The notes below the pieces were generated by a model. It was not told where the DNA came from, searched no databases, and saw nothing but the letters and a program-made list of their open reading frames with translations. Positions 25,953-35,149 of a stretch of 64,000 nt of DNA are shown here, piece after piece; within the stretch, counting starts at the first letter, position 1, and each line of letters starts with the position of its first letter. The DNA is taken from the NCBI RefSeq assembly GCF_001922345.1, contig NZ_CP018811.1, positions 4,340,001 through 4,404,000 of the forward strand, written 5' to 3'. Source of the DNA: Paraburkholderia sp. SOS3 (GTDB lineage Bacteria > Pseudomonadota > Gammaproteobacteria > Burkholderiales > Burkholderiaceae). The position numbers were made by a program, and so were the translations under genes.

Positions 25953-27503
25953 CTATGAAGCCGGCCAGCGCGGCGCGCTGACGGCGCCGTCCTTTCGCGT
26001 GCCGTCCGGCACTGAGAAGCGGAATGTGCCCTTGCCCGCTTCCTTTGCGTCGTATAGCGCGACGTCCGCTCGCTTGAGCAGCTGTTCGATCGATTCGCCG
26101 TGCGCAGCGAACGCGATGCCGATACTCGTGCCGATGCTGATCGCCTCGCCCGTCGACAGCATGTACGGCTTGGCGATCTCGCGGATGATGCGAGGCGCGA
26201 GCGCTTCGCTCGCCGCGCACGTGCTGTTTTCGACGACGACCGCGAATTCGTCGCCGCCCAGACGCGCGACGAATTCGCCGGTCCACAACAACTCCTTCAG
26301 GCGGCCGGCGACCGTCGTCAGCACTTCGTCGCCGGCATGATGGCCGAGCCGGTCGTTGACCTGCTTGAAGCCGTCCAGATCGAGATACATGAGCGCGACT
26401 TCGGGCTCGCGGCCGCCCATCGGCCTCGCGAGAATCCGTTCGAGCCGCTCGTACAGATCGCGCCGGTTCGGCAGGCCGGTCAGCGGATCGTGCCGCGCGA
26501 GATGCAGGATTTTCGCTTCGGACTGGCGGCGCTCCGTGACGTCTTCGATGATGATCACCGCGCTGCCGTCGGGCACCGGATTGCGCGTCATCTCGAGCTG
26601 GCGCCCGTCGCCGAGTTCGAGATCGAGCGGCCGGCGCTCGCCCGAGAGCCACGCGGTGCAGCGTTCCACCAGTTGCTGGCGCAAGGTTTCGCCGAACTTC
26701 GCGACGCCCACATACCCGATGAATTCGGGCAACGGCACATTGAGGCGCAGCATCTCGACGGTTGCGCCGAAAAGCTCCGCCGCACGCCGGTTCGCGACGA
26801 TCACGCGGCCGTTGCCGTCGATCGTGCACAGCCCGTGCGGCATATGCGTGAGCGCCGCATCGAAGCGGGCCGCGAGTTCGGCGTGCCGCTGCTCGGCGGT
26901 CATCAGCGCGACGAGGCCTTCGTAGTGGCGTCGCACGACCGACACCATCGCGACGAGATAGGCAAACAGCGGCGGCACGAGGATCCACGACGCGCTGCGC
27001 GGCGCGAGCAGCGCGCCGACGCCGATCGGAATCGTGCCGCAGAAGATCTGCATGATCGCGAGACGCGGCAACGCCGCGTTGCGCGACGCGATGCCGCCGA
27101 GAATGCCGGCCGTCACCATGATCGCGAGCGACGCGAGCTGCATGTCGCCCGAGATGATCGATGCCATCGTGCCGAGACCGAAGGTCAGACACGCGAGCAG
27201 CGATACCGGCGCATAGCGCGCGGCCGACCGTTCCGGATGAAGCGCACGCGCGCGGTTGCGCGCGACATAGCGGTGCGCGATGAGCATGCGCGCGGCGAGA
27301 AGCACGATCTCGGCCGCGAGCCACAGCGGCGCCCACGCATGATGCACGCGAAAGCACGCCACCACGGCGACGAACGCGCTCGAGAGTCCCGACATCAGAA
27401 GCGGGCGTGTGTTCTCGAATAGCGTAGACAGCAGCGACGCGCGTATCGACGCGGTTACCTGACCGTTGCCCGATGCCGGTGTATCGAGAAGAAAATTGAA
27501 CAT
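25953..27503 (-). CDS. Membrane diguanylate cyclase with PAS domain (GGDEF)
   Basis: A 516-residue protein with about five to six hydrophobic helices (35-195), a PAS domain (about 208-325) and a C-terminal GGDEF domain (about 335-500). The active-site motif is intact (R-L-GGDEF, residues 416-420), so it should make cyclic di-GMP. The inhibitory I-site RxxD expected just before GGDEF is absent (TGEF), so product feedback inhibition is probably missing. There is no EAL domain. The start is uncertain: ATG 27503 (MFNFLLDTPASG) or ATG 27521. About 470 bp upstream (27504-27977) hold no gene I can support, only promoter-type sequence. Confidence 0.9.
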   Translation of the reverse strand: MFNFLLDTPASGNGQVTASIRASLLSTLFENTRPLLMSGLSSAFVAVVACFRVHHAWAPLWLAAEIVLLAARMLIAHRYVARNRARALHPERSAARYAPVSLLACLTFGLGTMASIISGDMQLASLAIMVTAGILGGIASRNAALPRLAIMQIFCGTIPIGVGALLAPRSASWILVPPLFAYLVAMVSVVRRHYEGLVALMTAEQRHAELAARFDAALTHMPHGLCTIDGNGRVIVANRRAAELFGATVEMLRLNVPLPEFIGYVGVAKFGETLRQQLVERCTAWLSGERRPLDLELGDGRQLEMTRNPVPDGSAVIIIEDVTERRQSEAKILHLARHDPLTGLPNRRDLYERLERILARPMGGREPEVALMYLDLDGFKQVNDRLGHHAGDEVLTTVAGRLKELLWTGEFVARLGGDEFAVVVENSTCAASEALAPRIIREIAKPYMLSTGEAISIGTSIGIAFAAHGESIEQLLKRADVALYDAKEAGKGTFRFSVPDGTRKDGAVSAPRWPAS

Positions 27504-27977
27504 AGACGGCCTGGCTGGCATGAAGTAACCGCGCTGTCCCTGCATCCACTGCCTGCGGTGGGTCGAACGTCCGATCGATGCGGTTAAAGCGCGACGCCGA
27601 TCTTTTCGTTTACGGCGCGACGAACGACTTACTTGATGGCTGCGCACAGCATGAACGGGTCGAAGCAGCAGACCCGCAACGCATGCGCGTCCTCGCGATT
27701 CGTCAGGGGATTGTATCGGGAACTGTCGCGATGGGAGCCGGAATCGGGCAAACCGTCGCCATGCGATGCGCGCGTGTTGCATGCATGCCCGGAAAACGAT
27801 TGCGCAAACGAATGCGCGGTGCACGTCTCGCGCAGCGACGCACGCAACGACGATTCAACGATCCACACAGATGCGGCGTCAGGCTCACTTGAACGCGACT
27901 GCCGCGCCACCTATCGTGTAGAGGGCGTGTGAAGGGCATGTGAAGGGCGAGTAGAGAGTTTTCTTCAGGAGCGAGCC

Positions 27978-28214
27978 ATGTATGCCGATGCAGTCGATGT
28001 GAGCTTCGATAGCGCGCACTTGTTTCTGCGGCTGTCCGACGGGCGGGATATCGAGTTCCCGCTGCGCTGGTTTCCGGTGCTGGAAGCCGCGACGTCCGAC
28101 GAGCGCGAGCACTTCGCGATTTCGCTGGACCGGCAGCAGTTGTACTGGCCTGAACTCGACGAAGATATGAGCGTGCCGGCCTTGCTGCTGTCGTTGCCGG
28201 ACACGCGACACTGA
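27978..28214 (+). CDS. DUF2442-family small protein
   Basis: A 78-residue protein with the DUF2442 pattern: an N-terminal beta strand (VDVSFDSAHLFLRLSDGRDIEFPLRWFPVL), then AATSDEREHFAISLDRQQLYWPELDEDMSV. A good ribosome-binding site (CAGGAG) lies 6 bases before the ATG. DUF2442 proteins are often found with toxin-antitoxin-like or DUF4160 partners, but no such partner lies next to this copy. Function unknown. Confidence 0.85.
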   Translation: MYADAVDVSFDSAHLFLRLSDGRDIEFPLRWFPVLEAATSDEREHFAISLDRQQLYWPELDEDMSVPALLLSLPDTRH

Positions 28215-28294
28215 TCGAGTGCGCTTGAATGAGCCCGAGCGAGCGCGAGTGACCCCGAGTGCGCTTGGAGCGCGAACTAGCCGCTCGAACCGCG

Positions 28295-28723
28295 TCAGCC
28301 CGGTTTCGGCTCGCCCTTCAGATGGCGCCGGGCGACTCTCCAGTTCGTCGGGGAATGGCGCGCGTCGCGTTTTGCGCATGCGCGCTCGGCGCGGTGCAGC
28401 ACTTTCAGAAGCCTGGCATACCGTAATGGCTTGCGCAAAAAACTGAAGACGCGAATGCGCGGCGGCAATGCGCCGTTGAAAGCGAGGATGACCGGCACGG
28501 AAGCAAGTACAGGGTCTTTGCGCATTTCGCGCACGAGCGCGGGACCGGAAAGGCCTGGCGTGCGCGTATCGGAGATCAGGACATCGGGACGGCTCGCGCG
28601 CGCCAGATCGAGCGCGTCGCTGCCGTTGGTGGCCGTGCGGACCACATAGCCCTCCGCGGCGATCAGCAGGCCGAGGGTACTCAGCACGCTCGCATCGGCA
28701 TCGACAATAAGGATGTCTGCCAT
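28295..28723 (-). CDS. Receiver-only response regulator
   Basis: A 142-residue protein that is a single receiver domain plus a short basic tail. It starts MADILIVDADASV, where one of the usual two acidic residues is replaced by Ala between two Asp, and the phosphorylation site is visible in PDVLISDTRTPGLSG. The conserved Thr/Ser of strand 4 is replaced (VILAFNG) and the conserved Lys is kept in LRKPLRY. GGAGGG precedes the ATG at 28723. No kinase or output domain is adjacent. It may be a CheY-like connector or a degenerate receiver. Confidence 0.85.
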   Translation of the reverse strand: MADILIVDADASVLSTLGLLIAAEGYVVRTATNGSDALDLARASRPDVLISDTRTPGLSGPALVREMRKDPVLASVPVILAFNGALPPRIRVFSFLRKPLRYARLLKVLHRAERACAKRDARHSPTNWRVARRHLKGEPKPG

Positions 28724-28945
28724 ATTGCCCTCCGTACTCTTTTCCGATTTTAGCAAGCGCCATTCCAATCGCGACAGTTTTATGCGTCGCTGCGCGGCAT
28801 CGCGTACAGGCCGATTGACGAAAGCGCGGCGATCCGTCTTTTGCTGCCATGCACAAAGCAACACTCGTATGCGCCGCGCGTGTCAGGCTCGCTTCATGCT
28901 GCTGTATCGCTGGCGACGCCTTGTCGTCTCAAAGGAGGGTTCATC

Positions 28946-29134
28946 ATGAATAAGGATCAGGTGAAGGGCACTGTTGAGAAGGTGAAGGGCAAGGCCAACG
29001 AGGCAATCGGCCGCGCGACGGACAATCCGGCCCGGGAGCTGAAGGGCGACGTGCAACAGGAAGTCGGCCAGACCCGCAAGGACGTCGGCGACATGAAGGA
29101 AGCCGTCAAGGACTCCCAGAAGCGCAAGCACTAA
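28946..29134 (+). CDS. CsbD-family stress protein
   Basis: A 62-residue, highly charged protein starting MNKDQVKGTVEKVKGKANEAIGRAT, which is the CsbD signature, followed by a basic helical tail. CsbD proteins accumulate in the general stress response, but their molecular role is unknown. An excellent ribosome-binding site (AAAGGAGGG) precedes the ATG at 28946. Monocistronic, with a terminator hairpin 47 bp after the stop. Confidence 0.93.
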   Translation: MNKDQVKGTVEKVKGKANEAIGRATDNPARELKGDVQQEVGQTRKDVGDMKEAVKDSQKRKH

Positions 29135-29180
29135 AGCAAGTTCGTTCAGGCTGACGGGCCGGAACACGGTCCGCAGGCCA

Positions 29181-29208
29181 CGAGGGCGCCTTTACACAGG
29201 CGCCCTCG
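29181..29208 (+). terminator. Hairpin terminator after csbD
   Basis: CGAGGGCGCC (29181-29190) and GGCGCCCTCG (29199-29208) form a perfect 10-bp stem with loop TTTACACA. The T-run after it is weak (GTCGTTATC). The remainder of the 29135-29443 gap is a C/T-rich repetitive stretch and the promoter region of the next locus. Confidence 0.75.
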
Positions 29209-29443
29209 GTCGTTATCGACCGCCTCTTTGGCCGCCATCGGCCGCCTCGTTGCCCGCCCTCACCCGCCTCACTCGCCCTGGCCCGCCCTCACTCGCCTTT
29301 GCCGCTTTGCCTTTACCGGCCGCCTAAGCAGCTTCGTCATTTTTTTGTAATGATCGGGTAACGGCCCGGTCCGGGTCTGCTCCCTAGACTGGCACCACGT
29401 CTCACTCCTTTGCAATAACGTGATCCGGTTCAGACGACCAGCC

Positions 29444-29740
29444 ATGCGTATCTCTTCGTCCCGTTCGATCGGGCGCGCGCTCGCTGCCGGCGCAGCCGCC
29501 GACCTGCCGCGCATGCAAGCGCAGTTCGAAGCGCACGCACGGATGCCGACCTCGGCCACCGCTTTCACTGCTTTCACCGCGCAGATTCCCGATCCGGCAT
29601 GGAAGAACAAGCCGGTCTGGTATATGGTCGCGAAGGCGGACATGATCATCAACCCGGACCTCGAACGGATCGATGCGGCCCGCGCGGCTGCGCAGACCGT
29701 TGAAATCGACGGCACGACGCGCGCCGGCCCAAGCTCAAGA
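29444..29740 (+). pseudogene. Remnant of an alpha/beta-hydrolase gene
   Basis: In frame from ATG 29444 the translation includes ADLPRMQAQFEAHARMPTSA, then AQIPDPAWKNKPVWYMVAKA and [19 protein letters not shown]. This resembles the C-terminal third of the alpha/beta-hydrolases common in Burkholderiaceae (the WYMVAKADRxINPDLER region). The nucleophile domain before it and the catalytic-His segment that should follow (HAVYVSHP-like) are missing, and the frame continues as junk into the response-regulator gene. I read it as an internally deleted, dead gene whose promoter may now serve the two-component pair downstream. Confidence 0.65.
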
Positions 29741-29769
29741 TTCACGCGGAAACATCGACGGTACACGAA

Positions 29770-30444
29770 ATGCGAATTCTGGTCATCGAAGACGAAGCAA
29801 AAACCGGCGACTATCTGCAGAACGGGCTCACCGAAGCCGGGTATGTGGTCGACGTGGCGAACAACGGCATCGACGGCCTGCACCTCGCGCAGGAAACGCG
29901 TTACGACCTGATCCTGCTCGACGTGATGATGCCGGAGATGGACGGCTGGACCGTCATGAAAAAGCTCGGCGCGCGCACCGACACACCGGTGCTGTTCCTC
30001 AGCGCGCGCGGCACGCTCGAAGACCGGTTGAAGGGCCTCGATCTCGGCGCCGACGATTACCTCGTCAAGCCGTTTTCGTTTGCCGAACTGCTCGCGCGCA
30101 TCCGCATCATCTTGCGGCGCGGGCAGCCGCAAAAGCAGGAAGAGTTGCTGACGCTCGGCGACCTGCGCGTCGATGTGCCGAAGCGCCGCGTCGAGCGCAA
30201 CGGCACGCGCATCTCGCTCACCAACAAGGAATTCAACCTGCTGCAGTTCTTCATGCAGAACCAGGGGCAGGTGCTGTCGCGCGCGCTGATCGCCTCGCGC
30301 GTGTGGGACATGAACTTCGACAGCGATACCAACGTCGTGGACGTCGCCGTGCGCCGGCTGCGGCAAAAAATCGACGAGCCGTTCGAGCGGCGCCTCATTC
30401 ATACGGTGCATGGGGTCGGCTATCGCTGCGAGGACGAATCGTGA
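29770..30444 (+). CDS. Heavy-metal-type response regulator (CusR/CopR/IrlR-like)
   Basis: A 224-residue OmpR-family regulator. The receiver domain (1-120) has the acidic pocket E8-D9 and phospho-acceptor D51 in [13 protein letters not shown], with K101 region [17 protein letters not shown]; the C-terminal winged helix includes [15 protein letters not shown] and [12 protein letters not shown], the typical end of metal-response regulators. Its stop overlaps the kinase GTG by four bases. The genus-level family usually controls copper or zinc efflux, but no efflux genes lie in the window, so its targets are elsewhere. Confidence 0.92.
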   Translation: MRILVIEDEAKTGDYLQNGLTEAGYVVDVANNGIDGLHLAQETRYDLILLDVMMPEMDGWTVMKKLGARTDTPVLFLSARGTLEDRLKGLDLGADDYLVKPFSFAELLARIRIILRRGQPQKQEELLTLGDLRVDVPKRRVERNGTRISLTNKEFNLLQFFMQNQGQVLSRALIASRVWDMNFDSDTNVVDVAVRRLRQKIDEPFERRLIHTVHGVGYRCEDES

Positions 30445-31934
30445 AACGCATCTCGCTGACCACACGGCTCGCGCTGCTGTTTGCGCTGATTGCGTTTGGC
30501 GCGATGGCGATCGTCGGTTTCGTGCTGTACCGGCAACTCGAAGCGCAACTCGTGGTGCGCGACGACGGCGCGCTCGTCACGCGCGTCGATCAGATCCGCA
30601 CGCTGATGCACGACGTCGACGTACGCGATCTGATCCGCGAAAAGCCGCAGCTCTTCGCGAATATGCTCGGCAATACCGAGTCGCTGCTCGTCGTGCGCAT
30701 GCAGGACGGCACGCCGCTCATCACGGTCAATCCGGGTCACACGGCCGTGCCCGACGTCAAGCCGGTGCCGGCCGGCGCCGCACTGTCGCTGTCGGCCGTC
30801 CATCACACGACACAGGACGACGGCACGCCGTTCATCTATGTCGCGGCCGCCGCGCAGGGCGCGGCCGGACAGCGCGATCTGCAGATCATCTCGGGGCGGC
30901 TCATGGCCGAGCGCACGAAAATGCTGGCCGACTATCGCGATCAGATTCTGCTCTTCGCGTCGTTCGCGGCGCTGCTGGCCGCGCTGCTCGCGTACGGCCT
31001 CGCGCGCCGCGGCATGAATCCGCTGCGACGCCTTGCCACCGAGACCGCCTCGATCGGCATGGGCAATCTGTCGACGCGCATCGAACAGCGCGACGCGCCG
31101 CCCGAACTCGACGCGCTGATCGGTGCATTCAACGCGATGCTCGACCGGCTCGAACGCGGTTTCACGCAGTTGAAACAGGTGTCCGCCGATATGGCGCACG
31201 ACCTGCGCACGCCGATCGGCAATCTGCTCGGGCAAACCGAAGTGGGATTGGGCCAGACGCGCGACATCGCCTACTACCAGCGGCTGCTCGGCTCGAACTT
31301 CGAGGAACTGCAACGGATGTCGAAAATGATCGACAACATGCTGTTCCTCGCGCGCGCCGAACATGCCGATCATGCGATCGAACGCAAGGCGCTGCCGGTC
31401 CCCGAAGAGTTCACGCGCATCGTCGAATACTTCGAAGACCTGGCCGACGACCGCGGCGTGCGCATCGAGTCGCACGGCAACGGCACGGTGTTCGCCGATC
31501 CGCTGCTGCTGCGGCGCGCGCTCGGCAATCTGCTCGCCAACGCGGTTCGCTACGCGCAGCCCGGCTCGGCGATTTCAATGACGGCCGAAGCACGCGCGGA
31601 CGGCGTCGCGCTGCACGTGGAGAACCGCGGCCCGACCATTCCGCCGCATCATCTCGAGCGGCTCTTCGACCGGTTTTATCGCGCCGACGCGTCGCGGCAG
31701 CGGTCTTCGGAATCGAGCGGGCTGGGGCTTTCGATCGTGCGCAGCATCATGCAATTGCATGGCGGCAGCTGGCTCGCTCAGAGCGAGGCGGGCGTGACGC
31801 GGTTTACGCTGGTATTTCCGCAGCCAACCCATGCCGTAGCCGACCCCGCCGGCAGCGACGCGGCGACGGACCCGCGCACCGCACCGCCGTCCGTCCCGCC
31901 CTCGCAATCGCAATCGCAATCGCCGGCAGGCTGA
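30441..31934 (+). CDS. Heavy-metal-type sensor histidine kinase (CusS-like)
   Basis: A 497-residue inner-membrane kinase: helix 1 (about 8-30), a periplasmic sensor domain (31-165), helix 2 (about 170-190), HAMP (about 190-245), H-box [17 protein letters not shown]-box LLANAVRYA and G-box [13 protein letters not shown]. The GTG start overlaps the regulator's stop (GTGA), so the pair is translationally coupled. The C-terminus ends in a Pro/Ser-Gln repeat (SQSQSQSP) encoded by an AATCGC microsatellite, a likely slippage site without functional importance. Metal sensing is inferred from subfamily resemblance. Confidence 0.92.
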   Translation: MKRISLTTRLALLFALIAFGAMAIVGFVLYRQLEAQLVVRDDGALVTRVDQIRTLMHDVDVRDLIREKPQLFANMLGNTESLLVVRMQDGTPLITVNPGHTAVPDVKPVPAGAALSLSAVHHTTQDDGTPFIYVAAAAQGAAGQRDLQIISGRLMAERTKMLADYRDQILLFASFAALLAALLAYGLARRGMNPLRRLATETASIGMGNLSTRIEQRDAPPELDALIGAFNAMLDRLERGFTQLKQVSADMAHDLRTPIGNLLGQTEVGLGQTRDIAYYQRLLGSNFEELQRMSKMIDNMLFLARAEHADHAIERKALPVPEEFTRIVEYFEDLADDRGVRIESHGNGTVFADPLLLRRALGNLLANAVRYAQPGSAISMTAEARADGVALHVENRGPTIPPHHLERLFDRFYRADASRQRSSESSGLGLSIVRSIMQLHGGSWLAQSEAGVTRFTLVFPQPTHAVADPAGSDAATDPRTAPPSVPPSQSQSQSPAG

Positions 31935-32178
31935 TTTCACGAAGCTTTTCGGCGCCACCGCGCGCTGCACGTCTGGCACCCGTCACCGTATCTTGCACTG
32001 GCGAATTTGGCGGTCTATGGTGGCGCCGGACCCATCGCGCGCTCAACTCCCACGCAATGCTGCATCGCACCGCAACTGTCGGCGCAAACCCTCATTGTCA
32101 CGCTGGTCCAAGGCAGATAACTCTACTCGTCAGTTTAACCAGGGCCTCGGACGTCGACGGGCCGATTCAGGAGCTGCG

Positions 32179-33144
32179 ATGCGATACGTGTTTTCTACCT
32201 CCGCGGTCGCGGCGCCGGATCGTTTCGATTACTGGCGAGACGTCGTGTGCAGCCATTGCATTCCGGCGGCGAGCGACTCCCCGCATCGAAACCAGTTTGA
32301 CGCCGACATCATCGGACGGTCGATCGGCGCGCTGCACGTCGCGAAGATGAGCGGCCCCGAGCATCAATGGGTGCGGGATTTCAACAACATTCGAACCGGA
32401 CCGGAAACGAACCTTTGGCTTTCGTATCTCGAGCATGGCGTCGCCTACCTCGAACAGAACGGCCGAAGAGTCGTGCAGCAAGCGGGTGACGTTCTGCTCT
32501 ACGACGCGGCGCGTCCGTTCAGCTATACGATCGCGCCGGAATCGTTCTTCATTCTGCGTATTCCGCGAGACCTCCTGCTTCGTCGCACGGCGCGCGCGGA
32601 ACACGTGGTCGCTACGTCGCTTGGACCCGGCACCGGCTTTCGGGCCGTGTTAGGCGCCATGGTCAAGGAAGCATGCGAATCGAAAGAGCTCAATCAGTCC
32701 GCTCACGCCGAGTCGCGCGTGGCGAGCGCGATCCTCGATCTCGTCAGCGCAATCATCGAAATTCATCAAGGCGACGTGCCCGCCGCGTCTTCTCAGGCAG
32801 CGCTGTACCACAAGGCAATCGCATTCATCGAGGAGAACATCGAATACGTCGGCCTCGACGTGGACCACATCGCGACTTCGATGCATGTGTCGACGCGTAC
32901 CTTAGCGCGTGCTTTCGCAGGACAGGCGACCACCCCGATGAAATCGATCTGGCAGAAGCGGCTCGAGGCCAGCTATTGCGCGCTGCGCGGAGGGACGGTC
33001 AAGAACGTCACGGAAGCAGCGATGACTTACGGATTCTGCGACGTTTCTCACTTCAGCCGCTCGTTTAAAAAGAGCTACGGTGTGACGCCTCAGAGCGTCC
33101 TGTTGCGCACCCAAAGGCCTACTTCAGTGTTGATCGACAAGTAG
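32179..33144 (+). CDS. AraC-family regulator with AraC-binding-like N-terminus
   Basis: A 321-residue regulator. The N-terminal half (about 10-180) is the all-beta AraC-binding-like domain seen in FeaR/NahR-type activators, and the C-terminal two helix-turn-helix units (about 225-318) include LDVDHIATSMHVSTRTLARAF and NVTEAAMTYGFCDVSHFSRSFKKSYGVTP. CAGGAG precedes the ATG at 32179. It is encoded just before the convergent amidase gene and is the only regulator of the 33.2-41.4 kb catabolic cluster, so it probably activates that cluster when its substrate is present. The 244-bp gap before it (31935-32178) shows nothing but promoter sequence. Confidence 0.9.
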   Translation: MRYVFSTSAVAAPDRFDYWRDVVCSHCIPAASDSPHRNQFDADIIGRSIGALHVAKMSGPEHQWVRDFNNIRTGPETNLWLSYLEHGVAYLEQNGRRVVQQAGDVLLYDAARPFSYTIAPESFFILRIPRDLLLRRTARAEHVVATSLGPGTGFRAVLGAMVKEACESKELNQSAHAESRVASAILDLVSAIIEIHQGDVPAASSQAALYHKAIAFIEENIEYVGLDVDHIATSMHVSTRTLARAFAGQATTPMKSIWQKRLEASYCALRGGTVKNVTEAAMTYGFCDVSHFSRSFKKSYGVTPQSVLLRTQRPTSVLIDK

Positions 33145-33217
33145 CCGTGGTTCGAGCGGCAGCACAACCGCTGCGCCGCGCATCCGAAGCTGCGATGCGC
33201 CGCGGCCGTCGCCATGC

Positions 33218-34633
33218 TCACGGCAGGTCGGGACGTCGAGTGTGGAAATCGGTCGCGCACTGAAACGCGTGGCCCACCGAAAACAGGTGCGACTCAGTGA
33301 AAGGCGCGCCGATAATCTGCATGCCGACCGGCAGCCCGCCGGAATCGAACCCGCACGGAACGTTGAGCGAAGGTAGACCCGTCAGGCTCGCCACGCCCGT
33401 AAATTGCATGATGGCCGAGAGCATGTCTTCTTCCACGCCGTTTTCGATGACGACCGAGGTTTCACCGAGCGCCGTCGCGGTAAAAGGCAGCGTCGGACAA
33501 ATAAAGACGTCCACACGCCTGAAGGCTTCGAGAAATTCGTTGCGCAGCAGGGACCGGTACCGCTGCGCCTGCAGATAATGAGTGGCCAGCAGCATCTCGC
33601 CCACCTCGAGCAACGTGCGAACGTCCTCGCCAAAATCGCCGGGCCTTTCGCGCAACGACTTCTGGTGATACGTGCTGGGCTCGGCCGATTCGATCGTCAG
33701 TTGCGCGGAGATGTTGCCTTCGATGTGCTTGATGTCGACTTCGACGAGATGAGCGCCTAGTGCTTCGAATGTCTTCAGCGCCTGCTCGACCGCGCGTTTC
33801 ACGTCGGGCTGGATGTGACTGAAGAAATAGCGGGGGACGATACCGATGCGCAGCCCTCTGACACCCACGCTCATTCTCGATAAGTAATCGTCGACGGGTA
33901 CCGAAGCCGTGGCGGGGTCGGTCGGATCAGAGCCGGCAATCGCGTTGAAAACCAGCGCGCAATCCTCCACGGTCCGCGTCATGGGCCCTGCCGTATCCAT
34001 CGTCCAGGCAAGAGGCACGATGCCGGAATTGCTGACGCGTCCATACGTGGGCCGTAACCCCACCACGCCGTTGATCGCCGAAGGAAGCCGGATCGACCCG
34101 CCTGTGTCGGTACCGAGCGCGCCATAGCAAAGACCGGCGGCAACGGCGGCGCCCGACCCGCCACTCGACCCGGCCGGAAACTTGCCCGTATCCCATGGAT
34201 TGCGCACGTGCCCGTAGTGCGGATTCGCGGAGGTGCCGCCCCAGGCGAACTCGTGCATGTTCGTCTTGCCGACGAATACGGCGCCGGCCTGTTTGAGCTT
34301 CGCGATGACCGTGGCGTCCTTGTCCGGGTGCCAGTCTTCGAGAATCCTGCTTCCGGCCGTCGTGCGTTCGCCGCGAATTCCGATGTTGTCCTTGATGCCC
34401 AAAGGAATGCCGTGCAGCGGACCCAGGTCGTACCCGGCCGACAACATCAGCTCCGCGGCAGCCGCCGCCTTTTTTGCCGATGCTTCGTTGACGGAAATGA
34501 AAGCGCGCAGCGTACCGTTGTGCTGCCCGATTGCCTGAAGTGACGATTCGAGAAGTTCGGTCGGGCTCACCTCGCCACGACGGATAAGCTTCGCGGCGGC
34601 CGCGATGGACAACCCCGACAGTTCACTCGCCAT
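33218..34633 (-). CDS. Amidase-signature hydrolase, AtzE-like
   Basis: A 471-residue amidase-signature enzyme. The Ser-cisSer-Lys triad is visible: K81 in GIPLGIKDNIG, S156/S157 in PAGSSGGSG and S180 in GTDTGGSIR. The ATG at 34633 has a GAGGTG ribosome-binding site and lies 11 bases inside the upstream AtzG-like gene, so the two are coupled. In the characterised AtzEG pair the small subunit is needed for the activity of the amidase on 1-carboxybiuret. No triazine or cyanurate genes are here; the neighbouring transporter and CoA ligase suggest another amide that releases an organic acid. GatA of the tRNA amidotransferase is excluded by context. Confidence 0.88.
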   Translation of the reverse strand: MASELSGLSIAAAAKLIRRGEVSPTELLESSLQAIGQHNGTLRAFISVNEASAKKAAAAAELMLSAGYDLGPLHGIPLGIKDNIGIRGERTTAGSRILEDWHPDKDATVIAKLKQAGAVFVGKTNMHEFAWGGTSANPHYGHVRNPWDTGKFPAGSSGGSGAAVAAGLCYGALGTDTGGSIRLPSAINGVVGLRPTYGRVSNSGIVPLAWTMDTAGPMTRTVEDCALVFNAIAGSDPTDPATASVPVDDYLSRMSVGVRGLRIGIVPRYFFSHIQPDVKRAVEQALKTFEALGAHLVEVDIKHIEGNISAQLTIESAEPSTYHQKSLRERPGDFGEDVRTLLEVGEMLLATHYLQAQRYRSLLRNEFLEAFRRVDVFICPTLPFTATALGETSVVIENGVEEDMLSAIMQFTGVASLTGLPSLNVPCGFDSGGLPVGMQIIGAPFTESHLFSVGHAFQCATDFHTRRPDLP

Positions 34634-34847
34634 GTGGCACCTCGCCATGGTTGACCGTCTGCAGGATTCCCGTAATCGGCGTCACGTGTGCGAACTCCGG
34701 CGCACTCATTTTTGCCGACAACGCGTTGGCGTCCTTCAACCAGACGCCAAGAATCGGGCTGATGGCAGCGGTCCGGCTCCCGTCGAGAGGCAAATCCGAC
34801 GCTTGCGCAATTGTCTTGACCAGCTGATCCACATTCGAATTGGACAC
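34623..34847 (-). CDS. AtzG-like small subunit (DUF4089 type) partnered with the amidase
   Basis: A 74-residue protein. The GTG at 34847 is chosen because AAGGAG stands 6 bases before it; an ATG at 34862 lacks a good site. The pattern VDQLVKTIAQASDLPLDGSR followed by ISPILGVWLKDANALSAKM resembles AtzG/DUF4089 subunits, which form a complex with AtzE-type amidases. Its stop overlaps the amidase start by 11 bases. The match is by pattern and context, so the assignment is probable rather than certain. The 302 bp before it (34848-35149) form the divergent promoter region to the ABC operon. Confidence 0.7.
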   Translation of the reverse strand: MSNSNVDQLVKTIAQASDLPLDGSRTAAISPILGVWLKDANALSAKMSAPEFAHVTPITGILQTVNHGEVPHGE

Positions 34848-35149
34848 TGCGTTCTCCTTCATGAGCGACGAGACGAGCGTAGCGCGCGCAAATTCCCCGC
34901 GCTTGTGCATGCGTGCCATGCGCGTGGAACAGCAGGGTCAACGCGCGGCATCAGCAATGACCCTGGTGTGGCGGACGGGGACTATTGCGTTGTCTTGGAT
35001 ATGCAAGCGGGCTACACGACGCCCTGTTAATTTCGCAGCATCACTTCCGTCGGTGCCCGTTTTCGCTCGCACTTGCGCATTCATGCGACTTCGCCGGGCA
35101 GGGTGACAAGCCGGCGACAGCAACCGTTCAACAAACCAGCGGAGCTTCC

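Noticed and set aside
33218..34633. GatA subunit of tRNA amidotransferase
   Set aside because: GatA is encoded with gatB and gatC; here the partner is an AtzG-like subunit and a catabolic cluster.
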